A stretch of DNA of 64,000 bases from Aquidulcibacter paucihalophilus (GTDB lineage Bacteria; Pseudomonadota; Alphaproteobacteria; Caulobacterales; Caulobacteraceae). Location of the stretch: contig CP127384.1 in assembly GCA_030285985.1 (NCBI GenBank), positions 1,228,501 through 1,292,500 on the forward strand. The letters run 5' to 3'. The position numbers were made by a program, and so were the translations under genes. Under the pieces are notes generated by a model, which saw only the letters and a list, made by a program, of their open reading frames with translations, had not been told where the DNA came from and searched no databases. Each line of letters opens with the position of its first letter. Position 1 is the first letter of the stretch. Below are positions 39,459-51,595 of this stretch, one piece after another.

Positions 39459-40109
39459 ATGAGCGACTCTCACAAGACCTTTGACGACGACCGCCCGCGG
39501 CCCGCGTGGGACGACGGCAGCGACCGGCCGCCGCCGTGGCGGGACGCCGGCTCGGCGGTGACGTTCGAGAATCCGTGGCTCCGAATGACCCGGCATGATG
39601 CGACGGCACCGACGGGGGTGAAGGCCGACTATGTGGTCATGCGGCCGCGCAATCTGTCGGTCGGGGTGCTGCCGGTGCATGCGGACGGCACCGTGACCCT
39701 GGTAGGCCAGCAGCGGTTCGCCCTGATGAACTGGTCGTGGGAGATGCCCGAGGGCGGGGCCCCGTTCGACGAGGACCCGATCGAGGGCGCGCGTCGGGAA
39801 CTGATGGAGGAGGCGGGGCTGGAGGCCGCGCACTGGGCCTCGGCCTACAAGGCGGAGATGAGCAACTCCGTCACCGACGAGCGGGCCATGGCCTGGATCG
39901 CCTGGGGCCTGACGCCCGTACCGGTCGCGCCGGACCCGACCGAGATCATCCGGGTGATCCGCGTACCGTTCGGCGACCTGCTGCGCGAGATCGGAACCGG
40001 GGCGATCCGGGACATGTTCACGCTGGCGACGGCGCTGCGGGCCTACCATATGGCATGGGAAGGCGAACTGCCGCCCGAACTGGCGAAGGCCATGCTGGCG
40101 AGCGTATGA
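39459..40109 (+). CDS. Nudix hydrolase
   Basis: 216 residues. A complete Nudix box, GGAPFDEDPIEGARRELMEEAGL, spans about residues 106-128 (key residues Gly, Glu, REL and EE). The core is preceded by LVGQQRFALMNWSWEMPEG, as in ADP-ribose pyrophosphatase-like enzymes. The N-terminal 40 residues (SDSHKTFDDDRPRPAWDDGS in pieces) are disordered. Substrate unknown, likely an ADP-sugar. Its stop overlaps the cysE start. Confidence 0.85.
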   Translation: MSDSHKTFDDDRPRPAWDDGSDRPPPWRDAGSAVTFENPWLRMTRHDATAPTGVKADYVVMRPRNLSVGVLPVHADGTVTLVGQQRFALMNWSWEMPEGGAPFDEDPIEGARRELMEEAGLEAAHWASAYKAEMSNSVTDERAMAWIAWGLTPVPVAPDPTEIIRVIRVPFGDLLREIGTGAIRDMFTLATALRAYHMAWEGELPPELAKAMLASV

Positions 40110-40951
40110 TGACGCTGGAGGACAGACCGATGCCCAGGCTCGAAATCGTTGCGCAGCGGCCGGACTGCTGGTCCGACCTGCGCGCCTCCGCCGAAGCGGC
40201 GACGCGGGATGAGCCGCATCTGGCGTCCCAGATGAGCGCCGTCATTCTGGCGCACAACGACCTGGCCAGCGCCCTGAGTTTCCAGATCGGACGCAAGCTG
40301 GGGGACAGCGAGCTGGGGCCCATGTCGGTGCGCGAAGTGTGCCGTGACGCCTTCGCCGCCGATCCGTCGATCGTCGCCGCCGCCGAGGCTGACCTGCAGG
40401 CCGTGGCCGAGCGTGATCCGGCGATCAAGACGCTGTTGCAGCCGTTCCTCTACTTCAAGGGCTTCCAGGCGCTGCAGGCCTGGCGGGTGTCGCACTGGCT
40501 GTGGACCCAGGGCCGCGAGACGCTGGCCTTCCATTTCCAGAGCCGGATTTCAGAGCTGTTCCAGGTCGACATCCATCCGGCGGCGAAGCTGGGGTCGGGC
40601 CTGTTCCTCGACCACGGCACGGGGATCGTGATCGGCGAGACGGCGGTGGTCGGCGACGAGGTGTCGATGCTGCACGCCGTGACCCTGGGCGGAACCGGTG
40701 CCGATCGGGGCGACCGGCATCCGAAGATCGGCAAGGGCGTCCTGCTGGGGGCCGGGGCCAAGGTGCTGGGCAACATCACGGTCGGCGACTACGCCAAGGT
40801 CGCGTCGGGTTCGGTGGTGCTGAAGCCGGTGCCGGCGCACTGCACGGTGGCCGGGGTGCCCGCGCGGCTGGTCAACTGCCCGACGGATGCGACGCCGGCG
40901 CGCACGATGGACCATACGCTGGCCGACATCGTCTACGACTTCGTCATTTGA
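40106..40951 (+). CDS. cysE: Serine O-acetyltransferase
   Basis: 281 residues from ATG 40106, which overlaps the Nudix stop; a second ATG follows directly. N-terminal helical domain (DPAIKTLLQPFLYFKGFQALQAWRVSHWL in parts) and a left-handed beta-helix of hexapeptide repeats: VDIHPAAKLGSGLFLDHGTGIVIGETAVVG, KIGKGVLLGAGAKVLG. The catalytic His is in the DHGTG segment. It makes O-acetylserine for cysteine synthesis. Confidence 0.94.
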   Translation: MMTLEDRPMPRLEIVAQRPDCWSDLRASAEAATRDEPHLASQMSAVILAHNDLASALSFQIGRKLGDSELGPMSVREVCRDAFAADPSIVAAAEADLQAVAERDPAIKTLLQPFLYFKGFQALQAWRVSHWLWTQGRETLAFHFQSRISELFQVDIHPAAKLGSGLFLDHGTGIVIGETAVVGDEVSMLHAVTLGGTGADRGDRHPKIGKGVLLGAGAKVLGNITVGDYAKVASGSVVLKPVPAHCTVAGVPARLVNCPTDATPARTMDHTLADIVYDFVI

Positions 40952-41014
40952 GGGTTTCCCGCAGGCGGGGGTTTCTCTAGGGTCCGCGCCTTCACGAAAG
41001 ACCTGAGGCCAAGC

Positions 41015-41227
41015 ATGAACACCGCCGACATGAAGCGCGTCGAGACGCACCTGAAGCGCACCTTCAACACCGGCGGCATCATCCTGAAGCCGCGCGGCAA
41101 GCCCAATGACTCCTGCGAGGTCTATGTCGGCGATGAGTTCATCGGCGTCGTCTTCGAGGACGAGGACGAGGCCGGCAGCTTCATGTTCGAGATGGCCATC
41201 CTGGCGGAAGACCTGCCGCAGGACTGA
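41015..41227 (+). CDS. DUF3126 family small protein
   Basis: 70 residues, the usual family size: MKRVETHLKRTFN, ILKPRGKPNDSCEVYVGDEFIGVVFEDEDEAGSFMFEMAIL in pieces. DUF3126 is confined largely to alphaproteobacteria and of unknown function. Followed 28 bp later by a strong hairpin shared with the converging histone-like gene. Confidence 0.88.
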   Translation: MNTADMKRVETHLKRTFNTGGIILKPRGKPNDSCEVYVGDEFIGVVFEDEDEAGSFMFEMAILAEDLPQD

Positions 41228-41255
41228 TCGCTCCCGGCGAAGACCGCGCACGAAA

Positions 41256-41285
41256 AAGCGCCGGTGGAGCGATCCACCGGCGCTT
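41256..41285. terminator. Bidirectional rho-independent terminator
   Basis: Perfect 13-bp inverted repeat (41256-41268 and 41273-41285) with a 4-nt loop. On the minus strand TTTTTC follows, so it stops the histone-like gene efficiently. On the plus strand the tail is CGTCGTTTC, weaker, but it may also serve the DUF3126 gene. Confidence 0.88.
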
Positions 41286-41306
41286 CGTCGTTTCAGGTCG
41301 TGACGG

Positions 41307-41849
41307 TCAGCTCTTGCCGAAGATGAACCGGCTGATCGACGCGAAGAAGCCCTTGCTCTCGGCGGGCTTGGCGGCGGCCGGAGCCGGCGCGGGGGCCGGG
41401 GCGGCAGCGGGAGCCGCCGGCTTCGGAGCCGGTGCGGGCGCAGCGGCGGCAGGCTTGGGCGCGGCGGCCGGTTTGGCGGCGGGCTTCGCAGCGGCCTTCG
41501 GCGCAGCCTTGGCGGCGGGCTTCTTCACGGCCGGCTTGGCGGCGGGTTTGGCGGCAGCCTTGGGAGCAGCGGGCTTGGCGGCCGGCTTGGCAGCGGGCTT
41601 CGCGGCGGCCTTGGGCGCGGCTTTCGCGGCCGGCTTGGCGGCCGGTTTGGCGGCGGGTTTCGCAGCCGGCTTCGGCGCAGCCTTGACCGCGGCGGGCTTG
41701 GCGGCGGCCTTCGGAGCGGCAGGCTTCGCGGCAGGTTTTGCAGCCGGTTTCGGCGCAGCGCTCGACTTTGTCGCCGGTTTCGGCTTGGAAGCGGCGGGCG
41801 CCGCCTTCGGTTTGGCAGCCGCCTTAGGCTTGGATGGTGCTTTAGCCAT
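41307..41849 (-). CDS. Lys/Ala/Pro-rich histone H1-like protein
   Basis: 180 residues from ATG 41849 (MAKAPSKPKAAAK). Residues 5-130 are nearly all Ala, Lys and Pro in AAKPAAKPAAP-type tandem units; a Pro/Ala-only stretch follows, and the last 15 residues (ESKGFFASISRFIFGKS in part) are aromatic and unlike the rest. Composition matches bacterial histone H1-like proteins of the AlgP/HctB type, which bind DNA through the basic tail. The hydrophobic end could anchor it to the membrane or a partner. Repeat number can change by slippage. Confidence 0.75.
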   Translation of the reverse strand: MAKAPSKPKAAAKPKAAPAASKPKPATKSSAAPKPAAKPAAKPAAPKAAAKPAAVKAAPKPAAKPAAKPAAKPAAKAAPKAAAKPAAKPAAKPAAPKAAAKPAAKPAVKKPAAKAAPKAAAKPAAKPAAAPKPAAAAPAPAPKPAAPAAAPAPAPAPAAAKPAESKGFFASISRFIFGKS

Positions 41850-41943
41850 GAATTCCCCGACCCCTCGGTTCGATTGGTTGATGCTGGCGCAGGAGAGCGC
41901 ACCAGCGTGCGTCTCGATTCGCAATGATAGCGGTGTTTGAGAA

Positions 41944-42813
41944 ATGTCCGAGTCCGCAGTTCAAATAATCGCGAGGGGCCCGCGCGCCGTCGCCGAGGCC
42001 GCCGCCGTGTCGCTGGATTCCGATCCGCTGCTGGAAGGCGCGACCTATTCCATCCTCGAGGAAGACGAGGACAAGGGGATCTGGCGCATCGACGCCTTCC
42101 CCAATGACGCCGAAGACGCGCGCGGCATCGAGGCGCGGCTGAAGGCGCATGACGGCCTGACCGTGAAGGTGGAGAAACTGGCCGACGCCGACTGGCTGGC
42201 CATGTCGCTGTCGGGCCTGCCGCCGGTGCGCGCCGGACGGTTCTTCGTCTACGGCGCCCATGATGAGGGCATCGTTCCGAACAATACCGTCAATCTGAAG
42301 ATCGATGCCGGCGCGGCCTTCGGCACCGGCCACCACGGCACCACGGTCGGCTGCCTGATCGCCTTCGACGAACTGCTCAAGAAGGAACGGTTCGAGCGCG
42401 TGCTCGACGTGGGCTGCGGCACGGGCGTGCTGGCCATCGCCGCGGCCAAGACGGGATCGAAGGTCGCCGTCGGCACCGACATCGACCAGCCCTCGGTGCG
42501 GATCGCGAACGAGAACGCCAAGCTGAACATGGCCGATGCGCGCTTCGTTCACGCCTTCGGCCTGAACGACCGCAAGGTGCGCCAGCACGGCCCCTATGAT
42601 CTGGTCTTCGCCAACATCCTGGCCCCGCCGCTGGTCTCGCTGTCGCAGGACATCAAGAACGCCCTGAGCCTCGGCGGCGTCGCCATCCTGTCCGGCCTGT
42701 TGCGGACGCAGGAGCGGCGGGTGTCGGCGGCCTATCTCTCGCGCGGCTTCGTGCTCGAGCGCCGCATCCATCGCGACGCCTGGAGCGCGCTCGTGCTGAG
42801 GCGGGTGGGGTAG
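41944..42813 (+). CDS. prmA: Ribosomal protein L11 methyltransferase (PrmA-like)
   Basis: 289 residues. SAM motif [20 protein letters not shown], then [19 protein letters not shown], and the PrmA catalytic-region motif [12 protein letters not shown]. The N-terminal domain ([21 protein letters not shown] in part) is the L11-recognising ferredoxin-like part. GTGHHGTT before motif I is typical of PrmA. It trimethylates L11 on the ribosome. Confidence 0.93.
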   Translation: MSESAVQIIARGPRAVAEAAAVSLDSDPLLEGATYSILEEDEDKGIWRIDAFPNDAEDARGIEARLKAHDGLTVKVEKLADADWLAMSLSGLPPVRAGRFFVYGAHDEGIVPNNTVNLKIDAGAAFGTGHHGTTVGCLIAFDELLKKERFERVLDVGCGTGVLAIAAAKTGSKVAVGTDIDQPSVRIANENAKLNMADARFVHAFGLNDRKVRQHGPYDLVFANILAPPLVSLSQDIKNALSLGGVAILSGLLRTQERRVSAAYLSRGFVLERRIHRDAWSALVLRRVG

Positions 42814-42867
42814 CCGCGGAACGGGCGTCCTTCGCAACCGTTGCGGCAGTTCAATGGAGGACTGCCC

Positions 42868-43326
42868 GTGACCCAGTACGACCCGAACACCGATCCGAAC
42901 CGGGTTCCGCCGCCGGTCTATACCGAGACCGTCGAAACCGTCGTCGTGCGTGAGTCCAATACGGGCTGGTGGATCGCGGGCATTCTGGGCGGGGTGGTCC
43001 TGATTGCCGTCCTGTGGATCCTGTTCGCGCGCGGTCCTGATACGCAGACCGATCAGGCCCTGATCGAGGCGCAGTTGGATGCCGCCGCCGCCCAGGCTCA
43101 GGCGGACTCCGCCCTGATCCAGGGCCAGGTCGCCGGTGCCCAGGCCAGCGTCGACATCGCCCGCGCCGACGCCGCCCGTTCGCAGGCCGACGCGATCCGC
43201 GCCGCCAGTGAGGCGCGCGCGGCTGAAGCCCGTGCCTCGACGCCGATGGTGATCGAGCGGGAAGTCCAGGTTCCGGCACCGAGCGGCGGTGTGGCCGTGG
43301 TCACGCCGACGGCACCGCAGGGGTAG
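42868..43326 (+). CDS. Small membrane protein with an Ala-rich coiled coil
   Basis: 152 residues starting at GTG 42868; GGAGG is 5 nt upstream, which decides the start. One membrane helix (WWIAGILGGVVLIAVLWILFA) is followed by an Ala/Gln/Arg-rich helical region (AAAQAQADSALIQGQVAGAQASVDIARADAAR in part). Topology suggests an inner-membrane protein with its coiled coil in the periplasm. Not assigned to a family. Confidence 0.7.
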   Translation: MTQYDPNTDPNRVPPPVYTETVETVVVRESNTGWWIAGILGGVVLIAVLWILFARGPDTQTDQALIEAQLDAAAAQAQADSALIQGQVAGAQASVDIARADAARSQADAIRAASEARAAEARASTPMVIEREVQVPAPSGGVAVVTPTAPQG

Positions 43327-43340
43327 TTCGAACGACCGGC

Positions 43341-43366
43341 TCTCCCTCCCCCCAGGGGGAGGGAGA
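43341..43366. repeat. Perfect 12-bp inverted repeat hairpin
   Basis: TCTCCCTCCCCC (43341-43352) and GGGGGAGGGAGA (43355-43366) with only 2 bp between. There is no T-run. Likely a REP-type or transcription-attenuating hairpin between the small membrane protein and the aminopeptidase. Confidence 0.7.
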
Positions 43367-43417
43367 AGTCACTGTGGCCTCTCCCCACGCCATTGCGTCC
43401 GGTGCTATGCCTCGCCC

Positions 43418-45232
43418 ATGCGCCAGTCCTTCGATGAAACCACCGATCCGTCCTTCGGGGCCAAACACCTTCCCCGCGTCCGCGCGAAAATGGCCGAGCA
43501 GGGGCTCGACGGGCTGCTGGTGCCGCACGAGGACGAGCACCAGAACGAATATCTGCCGGCCGCCAACGACCGGCTGGCCTGGCTGAGCGGCTTCACCGGG
43601 TCGGCGGGTGCGGGCGTGGTGATGAAGGACCGGGCGGCGGTGTTCGCCGACGGCCGCTACACCGTTCAGGTCCGGGCCCAGGTGGATGCGGCGCAGTTCG
43701 AGATTCTCGACCTCGTGGAAGGCGGCGTGCCGGCGTATCTGGAGCGTGCGCCCAGGGGTTCGGTGATCGGCTATGACCCGCGCCTGCACAGTCCCGATGC
43801 GCTCGCGACCTTGAAGCGCGCGGCGGCGAAGGCCGGGGCTGAACTCAAGCCGGTCGCGCCCAACCCGCTCGATCTCGCCTGGGCCGAGGAACGGCCCGAG
43901 CAGCCGACCGCCCCCGTGGTGCCGCACGAGGACCGCTACAGCGGCGAGAGCAGCGCCTCCAAGCGCGCCCGCATCGGCGCGGCGGTGGCCAAGGCCGGGG
44001 CCGAGGCGGCGGTGCTGACCGCGCCGGCGTCGCTGGCCTGGCTGTTCAACATCCGCGGCGGCGACGTGATCCGCACGCCCCTGCCGCTGGGACAGGCGGT
44101 GGTGAAGGCAGACGGCACAGCGCAGCTGTTCCTCGATCCGCGCAAGGTGACCAATGAGTTGCCCGGCTGGCTGGGCGATGCGGTGACGCTGGAGGCTCCG
44201 GCTGCGCTGGACGCCGCGCTCGACGCCCTGTCGGGTCAGAAGGTGCTGGTCGATCCGGGCCAGTCGCCGGCCTGGTATTTCGACCGGCTGGAAGCGACCG
44301 GCGCGACGGTGGTGCGCGGGATGGACCCCTGCACCCTGCCGCGGGCCTGCAAAAACCCGGTCGAGATCGAAGGGACGCGGCAGGCGCATATCCGCGACGG
44401 CGCGGCCCTGACCCGCTTCCTGCACTGGGTCGATACGGTGGGGCAGGCGACCCTGCCCGACGAACGCCAGATCGCCGAGGCGCTGGAGGGATTCCGCGAG
44501 GCGACAGGTGCGTTGAAGGACCTGAGCTTCGACACCATCGCGGGCTGCGGGCCGAACGGCGCCCTGCCGCACTACAAGCCGGTGACACGGACGATCCGCC
44601 GTATGGAGAAGGGCAGTCTGCTGCTCGTCGACGGCGGCGGCCAGTATCTGGACGGCACCACGGACGTGACCCGGACCATGGCCGTGGGCGAGCCGACGGC
44701 GGACCAGCGGCGGATGTTCACCCTCGTGCTCAAGGGCCATATCGCCATGGCCGTGGTGCGCTTCCCGGTGGGCACCACGGGGTCCCAACTGGATGCCATG
44801 GCGCGCCTGCCGCTGTGGATGGCCGGCCACGACTATGACCACGGCACCGGCCACGGCGTCGGCAGCTATCTTGGGGTCCACGAGGGCCCGCAACGGATCG
44901 CCAAGGCCCCCAACAGCCAGCCGCTGCTGACCGGCATGATCCTGTCCAACGAGCCCGGCTACTACCGCGAGGGCCACTGGGGCATCCGCATCGAGACCCT
45001 GCAGGTGGTGACCCCGCCGACGGCCATTCCCGGCGGCGAGCGCCCGATGCACGGGTTCGAGCAGCTGACCCTGGCACCGCTGGATCGCAAGCTGATCGAC
45101 GTCGATCTGTTGACGACGGACGAGCGCGCCTACGTCGACGCCTATCACGCCGAGGTGCTGGCCAAGGTCGGCCCGCTGCTGGACGGGGACGTGCTGGCCT
45201 GGCTGAAGGTGCAGTGCGCGCCCTTGAAATAA
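43418..45232 (+). CDS. Xaa-Pro aminopeptidase (M24B)
   Basis: 604 residues from ATG 43418. An N-terminal creatinase-like domain and a middle creatinase domain precede the catalytic M24 pita-bread domain. The metal ligands are present: LVDGGGQYLDGTTDVTRT (two Asp), GHDYDHGTGHGVG (His), ILSNEPGYY (Glu) and RIETLQVV (Glu). Length and three-domain form match the larger M24B aminopeptidases. It releases N-terminal residues next to proline. Confidence 0.92.
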   Translation: MRQSFDETTDPSFGAKHLPRVRAKMAEQGLDGLLVPHEDEHQNEYLPAANDRLAWLSGFTGSAGAGVVMKDRAAVFADGRYTVQVRAQVDAAQFEILDLVEGGVPAYLERAPRGSVIGYDPRLHSPDALATLKRAAAKAGAELKPVAPNPLDLAWAEERPEQPTAPVVPHEDRYSGESSASKRARIGAAVAKAGAEAAVLTAPASLAWLFNIRGGDVIRTPLPLGQAVVKADGTAQLFLDPRKVTNELPGWLGDAVTLEAPAALDAALDALSGQKVLVDPGQSPAWYFDRLEATGATVVRGMDPCTLPRACKNPVEIEGTRQAHIRDGAALTRFLHWVDTVGQATLPDERQIAEALEGFREATGALKDLSFDTIAGCGPNGALPHYKPVTRTIRRMEKGSLLLVDGGGQYLDGTTDVTRTMAVGEPTADQRRMFTLVLKGHIAMAVVRFPVGTTGSQLDAMARLPLWMAGHDYDHGTGHGVGSYLGVHEGPQRIAKAPNSQPLLTGMILSNEPGYYREGHWGIRIETLQVVTPPTAIPGGERPMHGFEQLTLAPLDRKLIDVDLLTTDERAYVDAYHAEVLAKVGPLLDGDVLAWLKVQCAPLK

Positions 45233-45304
45233 GGCCGAACGGCGCCCATCTCGGGTGCGCCGGCGGAGGCTCCGCTGGCCCCCCATATTTCAAGGAGAGC
45301 GGTC

Positions 45305-46294
45305 ATGAAGACGCGCAAACTCGGCCGCAGCGGTCCTGAGGTTTCGGCCATCGGCCTCGGCTGCATGGGCATGGCGTCCTTCTATGGACAGCCGTCGATC
45401 GAGGCCGAGGCGTCGGCCGTGATCCACCGCGCGCTCGATCTCGGTGTCACCTTCCTCGACACGGCCGAGATGTACGGCCCGCACACCAACGAAATCCAGA
45501 TCGGCAAGGCGCTGGCGGATCGTCGGGACAAGGCGTTCGTCGCGACCAAATTCGGCATCGGCTACAATGCCGACCGCACCGCCCTGGCCGTGGACGGCTC
45601 GCCGGCCAATGTGCGCCGCGCCATCGAGGGCAGCCTGCAGCGGCTGGGGATGGATCACGTCGATCTCTACTATCTGCACCGGGTCGATGCGAACACGCCG
45701 ATCGAGGAGACGGTCGGGGCGATGGGCGAGCTGGTGAAGGAGGGCAAGGTGCGCTTCCTCGGCCTGTCCGAGGCCTCGCCGGCGACCCTGCGCCGGGGAC
45801 ATGCCGAACATCCGATCACCGCGCTGCAGACCGAATACTCCCTGTGGAGCCGCGAGCCCGAAGACGAACTGTTCGCGACCTGCGACGAACTCGGCATCGG
45901 CTTTGTGCCTTACAGCCCGCTGGGGCGGGGCTTCCTGTCGGGCGACATCAAGTCGGTCGAGGACCTCGCGGCCGACGACTTCCGCCGCACCAACCCGCGC
46001 TTTCTCGGCGAGAATTTCCAGAAGAACATCGACCTCGTCCACGCCGTCGCGGCCATCGCGGCGGACAAGGGCGTGAGCGCGGCGCAGCTGGCCCTGGCCT
46101 GGGTGCTGGCGCAGGGAGAGACGCTGGTTCCGATCCCTGGCACGCGCCGCGTCCGGACGCTGGAGGAGAACGCCGCGGCAGCCGATCTGGTACTGACGGC
46201 CGACGATCTGGCGCAGATCGAGGCGGTGTTCCCGAAGGGGGCGGCATCCGGCCACCGCTATGCCGAAGCGGCGCGGGCGGCGTTGAACCGCTAG
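45305..46294 (+). CDS. Aldo/keto reductase
   Basis: 329 residues. The start [24 protein letters not shown] is typical of the YajO/AKR13-like group. The catalytic tetrad is visible: Asp and Tyr in [14 protein letters not shown], Lys in VATKFGI and His in YYLHRVD. The NADPH-binding part is [15 protein letters not shown] and [13 protein letters not shown]. Its TAG shares the palindrome CTAG with the stop of the converging hypothetical gene. Confidence 0.92.
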   Translation: MKTRKLGRSGPEVSAIGLGCMGMASFYGQPSIEAEASAVIHRALDLGVTFLDTAEMYGPHTNEIQIGKALADRRDKAFVATKFGIGYNADRTALAVDGSPANVRRAIEGSLQRLGMDHVDLYYLHRVDANTPIEETVGAMGELVKEGKVRFLGLSEASPATLRRGHAEHPITALQTEYSLWSREPEDELFATCDELGIGFVPYSPLGRGFLSGDIKSVEDLAADDFRRTNPRFLGENFQKNIDLVHAVAAIAADKGVSAAQLALAWVLAQGETLVPIPGTRRVRTLEENAAAADLVLTADDLAQIEAVFPKGAASGHRYAEAARAALNR

Positions 46295-46815
46295 AGGTCT
46301 GGCTCGACGGCCCAGACCTGAATGCCAGCCTTCTCGAATTTTATGTGTCGCCCGGCGCTGAAGCCCGGGCACATCATGAAGACGTAGCGGTGTGACTCCG
46401 TCGCGCCGGCAAGCTTCAACATGTCCTTGTTGAGCTTGTTATTGCTGGCCGGGTGAGTGGCGGCGAAGGTTTCGGCTCCGACGAGGCCTGGAGTGATGCT
46501 CATGATGTCGAGAGGCAGAGACATGTGCGCGCCGGGGGCGACCCGATAGCCGCCGGCCTCCGGATGCAGTCCCAGGAGTTGCCGGGTCGCCAGCATGGCG
46601 ACCATGTAGGTCCAGGTCTGATTGATTTGCTCGATGGCGTTGAGAGGACGATCCTCGACGGGGTGGCACCCGACGGGCTCGAACTTCAAAGCCCGCATCA
46701 TGTCCAGCGGCGTGCCGGAATGTTCGAGCAGCCAGGAGCGCGTTCGCGCTGCTGAGGCCGCTAGCAGGTCCAAATGATGATCGACGTCGGCAGTGGATCT
46801 GATTTCGATCATCAT
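46291..46815 (-). CDS. Hypothetical protein directly after ligA
   Basis: 174 residues; no family recognised. No signal peptide. Regions that look conserved: [35 protein letters not shown] in pieces, [33 protein letters not shown] and [15 protein letters not shown]. It starts exactly where ligA stops (TAG then ATGATG), so it may be cotranslated with the ligase. Its base composition is less GC-rich than the neighbours, which hints at recent arrival. Confidence 0.65.
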   Translation of the reverse strand: MMIEIRSTADVDHHLDLLAASAARTRSWLLEHSGTPLDMMRALKFEPVGCHPVEDRPLNAIEQINQTWTYMVAMLATRQLLGLHPEAGGYRVAPGAHMSLPLDIMSITPGLVGAETFAATHPASNNKLNKDMLKLAGATESHRYVFMMCPGFSAGRHIKFEKAGIQVWAVEPDL

Positions 46816-49248
<2,433 letters not shown>

Positions 49249-49842
49249 TTAGTTGGTCGGCAGGGACGACCGGTCGTAGTCCGGGCCGAAGTCGAGGATG
49301 AAGACCGGACCGAGGTCAATCGTCTGACTGGCCGCGGCCAGCTGGATTGTCGCGGCGGCCGCGCCTGGGGAATAGTCACGCGTTGCCACGGCCTGGGCGA
49401 AGTACATTTTCCACTCCGGCCCGACCAGGACCTCCGCGCTGCCGATCTCGGCATAGGGCGCGGCGGCGTCCTGCAGGCGGACGTTGACGCGCGCGGTCTC
49501 CGCCCCCGCGGGCAACCGCTCGGCCCGCAGCCAGACGGCCAGCAACAGGACGTCGCCGTTTCGAACGGGCTTCGTCGTCGCTGATCCCGCGCCGACATCC
49601 CAGAGGTTGGTGCCGGCCGTCGCGACGTCGACCCGCAGCGCCCGGCCACCCTGGACGGTGGATTCGACGATGGCGTGGCTCTGGCCGGGTCCGTAGACGT
49701 TGAAGCTGCTGACGTGAACCGCATTGACCGCGCGTTCGAGCAAGGATGGGCGGGCGGTTGTGGGCGGTGCCTCCTGGGCCGTCGACGACGCCGCGTTGAA
49801 GATCAGGACCGCAGCTGCGGCGGCGATCGCCAGTCGTTTCAT
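49249..49842 (-). CDS. Secreted hypothetical protein (carbohydrate-binding-like)
   Basis: 197 residues from ATG 49842; GAGGAGGG just upstream decides the start. Signal peptide MKRLAIAAAAAVLIFNAASSTAQ. The rest is a beta-rich region (VHVSSFNVYGPGQSHAIVE, GDVLLLAVWLRAERLPAG, ARVNVRLQDAAAPY) resembling carbohydrate-binding module-type sandwiches, ending FILDFGPDYDRSSLP. A hint only; no active site. Monocistronic, facing away from the M28 peptidase. Confidence 0.7.
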   Translation of the reverse strand: MKRLAIAAAAAVLIFNAASSTAQEAPPTTARPSLLERAVNAVHVSSFNVYGPGQSHAIVESTVQGGRALRVDVATAGTNLWDVGAGSATTKPVRNGDVLLLAVWLRAERLPAGAETARVNVRLQDAAAPYAEIGSAEVLVGPEWKMYFAQAVATRDYSPGAAAATIQLAAASQTIDLGPVFILDFGPDYDRSSLPTN

Positions 49843-49989
49843 GTATCCCTCCTCTGCCGGGACACTATCGAGCCTCGGCCTGGAGCTCGCAACGGGCGGG
49901 GCACTCACCTTTTGTTTCGCCATGACAGGACGTTAACCTGACGTCTCGCGCCTGGCCTGCTAGCCTGAAATCGACCTTGAGGAGCTTCC

Positions 49990-50967
49990 ATGTCGCACGC
50001 CCGTCTTCTCGCCCTGTCCACCGCGCTGGGTGGGGCCCTGCTGCTTTCGGCCTGCGGAAGCCTGTTCGGCCCGGAGGCGACGCCGCCGGCCGCGGCGGCA
50101 CCCGCGCCCTCGGCGATGCACACCCAGCTGCTGGAAGACGTCCGCATCCTGTCCGCCGACGCCATGCAGGGACGCGACACTGGTGCGCCGGGCGGTGAGA
50201 TGGCGCGCAGCTATATCGTCGGCCGGCTGGAAGGCCTGGGCGTCGTCGCGCCGCCGATGGGCCGGCTGCAGCCGTGGGAGATGCAGGGCCGGACCCGCGC
50301 CGGGCCCCGGACCTACAATGGCGTCAACGTCATCGGGGTGATCCCCGGTACGCGCGTGACCGACCGCTATATCGTCGTCACGGCCCACTACGACCATGTC
50401 GGCGTCAATGCCGAGGGCCAGGTGTTCAACGGCGCCGACGACAACGCCTCGGGCGTGGCGACCATGCTGGCGCTGGCGGCGGATCTGAAGCGACAGGCCC
50501 CGGAGCACAGCGTGCTGATCGTGGCCCTGGATGGCGAGGAGCACGGCCTGCTGGGCGCAAAGCATTTCGTCGAGGCCCCGCCGATGCCGCTCGAATCGAT
50601 CGCCATGAACCTGAATTTCGACATGACGGCCCGGGCCGAGACCGACGGCAAACTGTGGGTCACGGGCACCTACCAGCACCCGACCTTCCGTCCGATCCTT
50701 GAGGGCATCCCGGCCAATGGCGCGGTCGCCCTGGCCTTCGGCAAGGACACGCCGCAGGACACCGGCGAGGACAACTGGGTCGAGGCGTCGGACCACGGGG
50801 CCTTCTACAGAGCGCAGGTACCGTTCCTGTATCTGGGCGTGAACTACCACCCCGACTATCACCGGCCGTCGGACGATTTCGAGAAGATCACGCCGTCGGT
50901 GTTCTTCAGCGCCACCGAGCTTTCGATCGCCTCGTTCCGGGCGCTGGACGCCGCGCTGGACCGCTGA
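49990..50967 (+). CDS. M28-family metallopeptidase lipoprotein
   Basis: 325 residues. A lipobox (LLLSACGSLFG) gives a lipidated N terminus. Zinc ligands and catalytic Glu in order: VVTAHYDHVG (His), NGADDNASG (bridging Asp), VALDGEEHGLLG (Glu pair), LNFDMTARAE (Asp) and NYHPDYHRPSDDF (last His). These belong to the aminopeptidase Y/M28 group. Envelope-located peptidase. Confidence 0.9.
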   Translation: MSHARLLALSTALGGALLLSACGSLFGPEATPPAAAAPAPSAMHTQLLEDVRILSADAMQGRDTGAPGGEMARSYIVGRLEGLGVVAPPMGRLQPWEMQGRTRAGPRTYNGVNVIGVIPGTRVTDRYIVVTAHYDHVGVNAEGQVFNGADDNASGVATMLALAADLKRQAPEHSVLIVALDGEEHGLLGAKHFVEAPPMPLESIAMNLNFDMTARAETDGKLWVTGTYQHPTFRPILEGIPANGAVALAFGKDTPQDTGEDNWVEASDHGAFYRAQVPFLYLGVNYHPDYHRPSDDFEKITPSVFFSATELSIASFRALDAALDR

Positions 50968-51016
50968 GGCTCGACACGGCCCGCGGGGCGTGATGGGTTG
51001 AATGCCGGAGGACGCC

Positions 51017-51589
51017 ATGCGCACCAGACTTCTCGCCGTCGCCGGCCTCGCGGCCATGCTCGCCGTCGCATCATGCGATCGCCCGGATACGCAAGGCGAG
51101 GCCCCGTCTGGCCCGGCCCCTGCCGCTCCGGCCGCAGCCTTCAGCCACAGCATCAGTTCGGACCTGTCCGGCTACTATATGCCTGCGACCGAGGTGCGGA
51201 TCGGGAAGTGGTCGTTCGACCATATCTTCGTCGGCCAGGCGCAGGAGTTCGAGGCCTGGGAAGGCGGAAGCCGGAGCGGGACCTTCGGGCCGGTCATGCT
51301 GCAGTTCGACGACGTCACCAGCCCCATGGTCCAGACCGAGATCGGTGAGGCGCGCAGCATCACCGCGCGCGTCCTGCCGTCCACCTATTCGGTCACGGAC
51401 AACCGCATCGCCTTCGAGGGCCGGTCAGCGGAGCTGGGCGCGGTCCGCTTCGAGGGCACGCTGGATCCCGGTGCCCTGGCGACGGCGCGGCGCAACCTCG
51501 GCGATGAGGGCGTGGTGGTCACGGGCCGGCTGACGGTCGGCGACGCCCCGGCGCAGGCTGTCCAGTTGCGCTGGTGGGCCGGGGACTGA
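51017..51589 (+). CDS. Hypothetical lipoprotein
   Basis: 190 residues from ATG 51017; GGAGG is 5 nt upstream. Lipobox AMLAVASCDRP followed by a Pro/Ala linker, then a beta-rich domain (SGYYMPATEVRIGKWSFDHIFVGQAQEFEAWEGG in parts, VRFEGTLDPGALATARRNLG). No recognised family. Follows the M28 peptidase by 50 bp in the same direction and may share its mRNA. Confidence 0.75.
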   Translation: MRTRLLAVAGLAAMLAVASCDRPDTQGEAPSGPAPAAPAAAFSHSISSDLSGYYMPATEVRIGKWSFDHIFVGQAQEFEAWEGGSRSGTFGPVMLQFDDVTSPMVQTEIGEARSITARVLPSTYSVTDNRIAFEGRSAELGAVRFEGTLDPGALATARRNLGDEGVVVTGRLTVGDAPAQAVQLRWWAGD

Positions 51590-51595
51590 CCCCGC

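Noticed and set aside
43301..45286. 661-codon open frame on the minus strand across the Xaa-Pro aminopeptidase gene
   Set aside because: Antisense to a gene with all M24 metal ligands; the frame has no recognisable motif and is rich in His/Arg/Gln, as shadow frames are.
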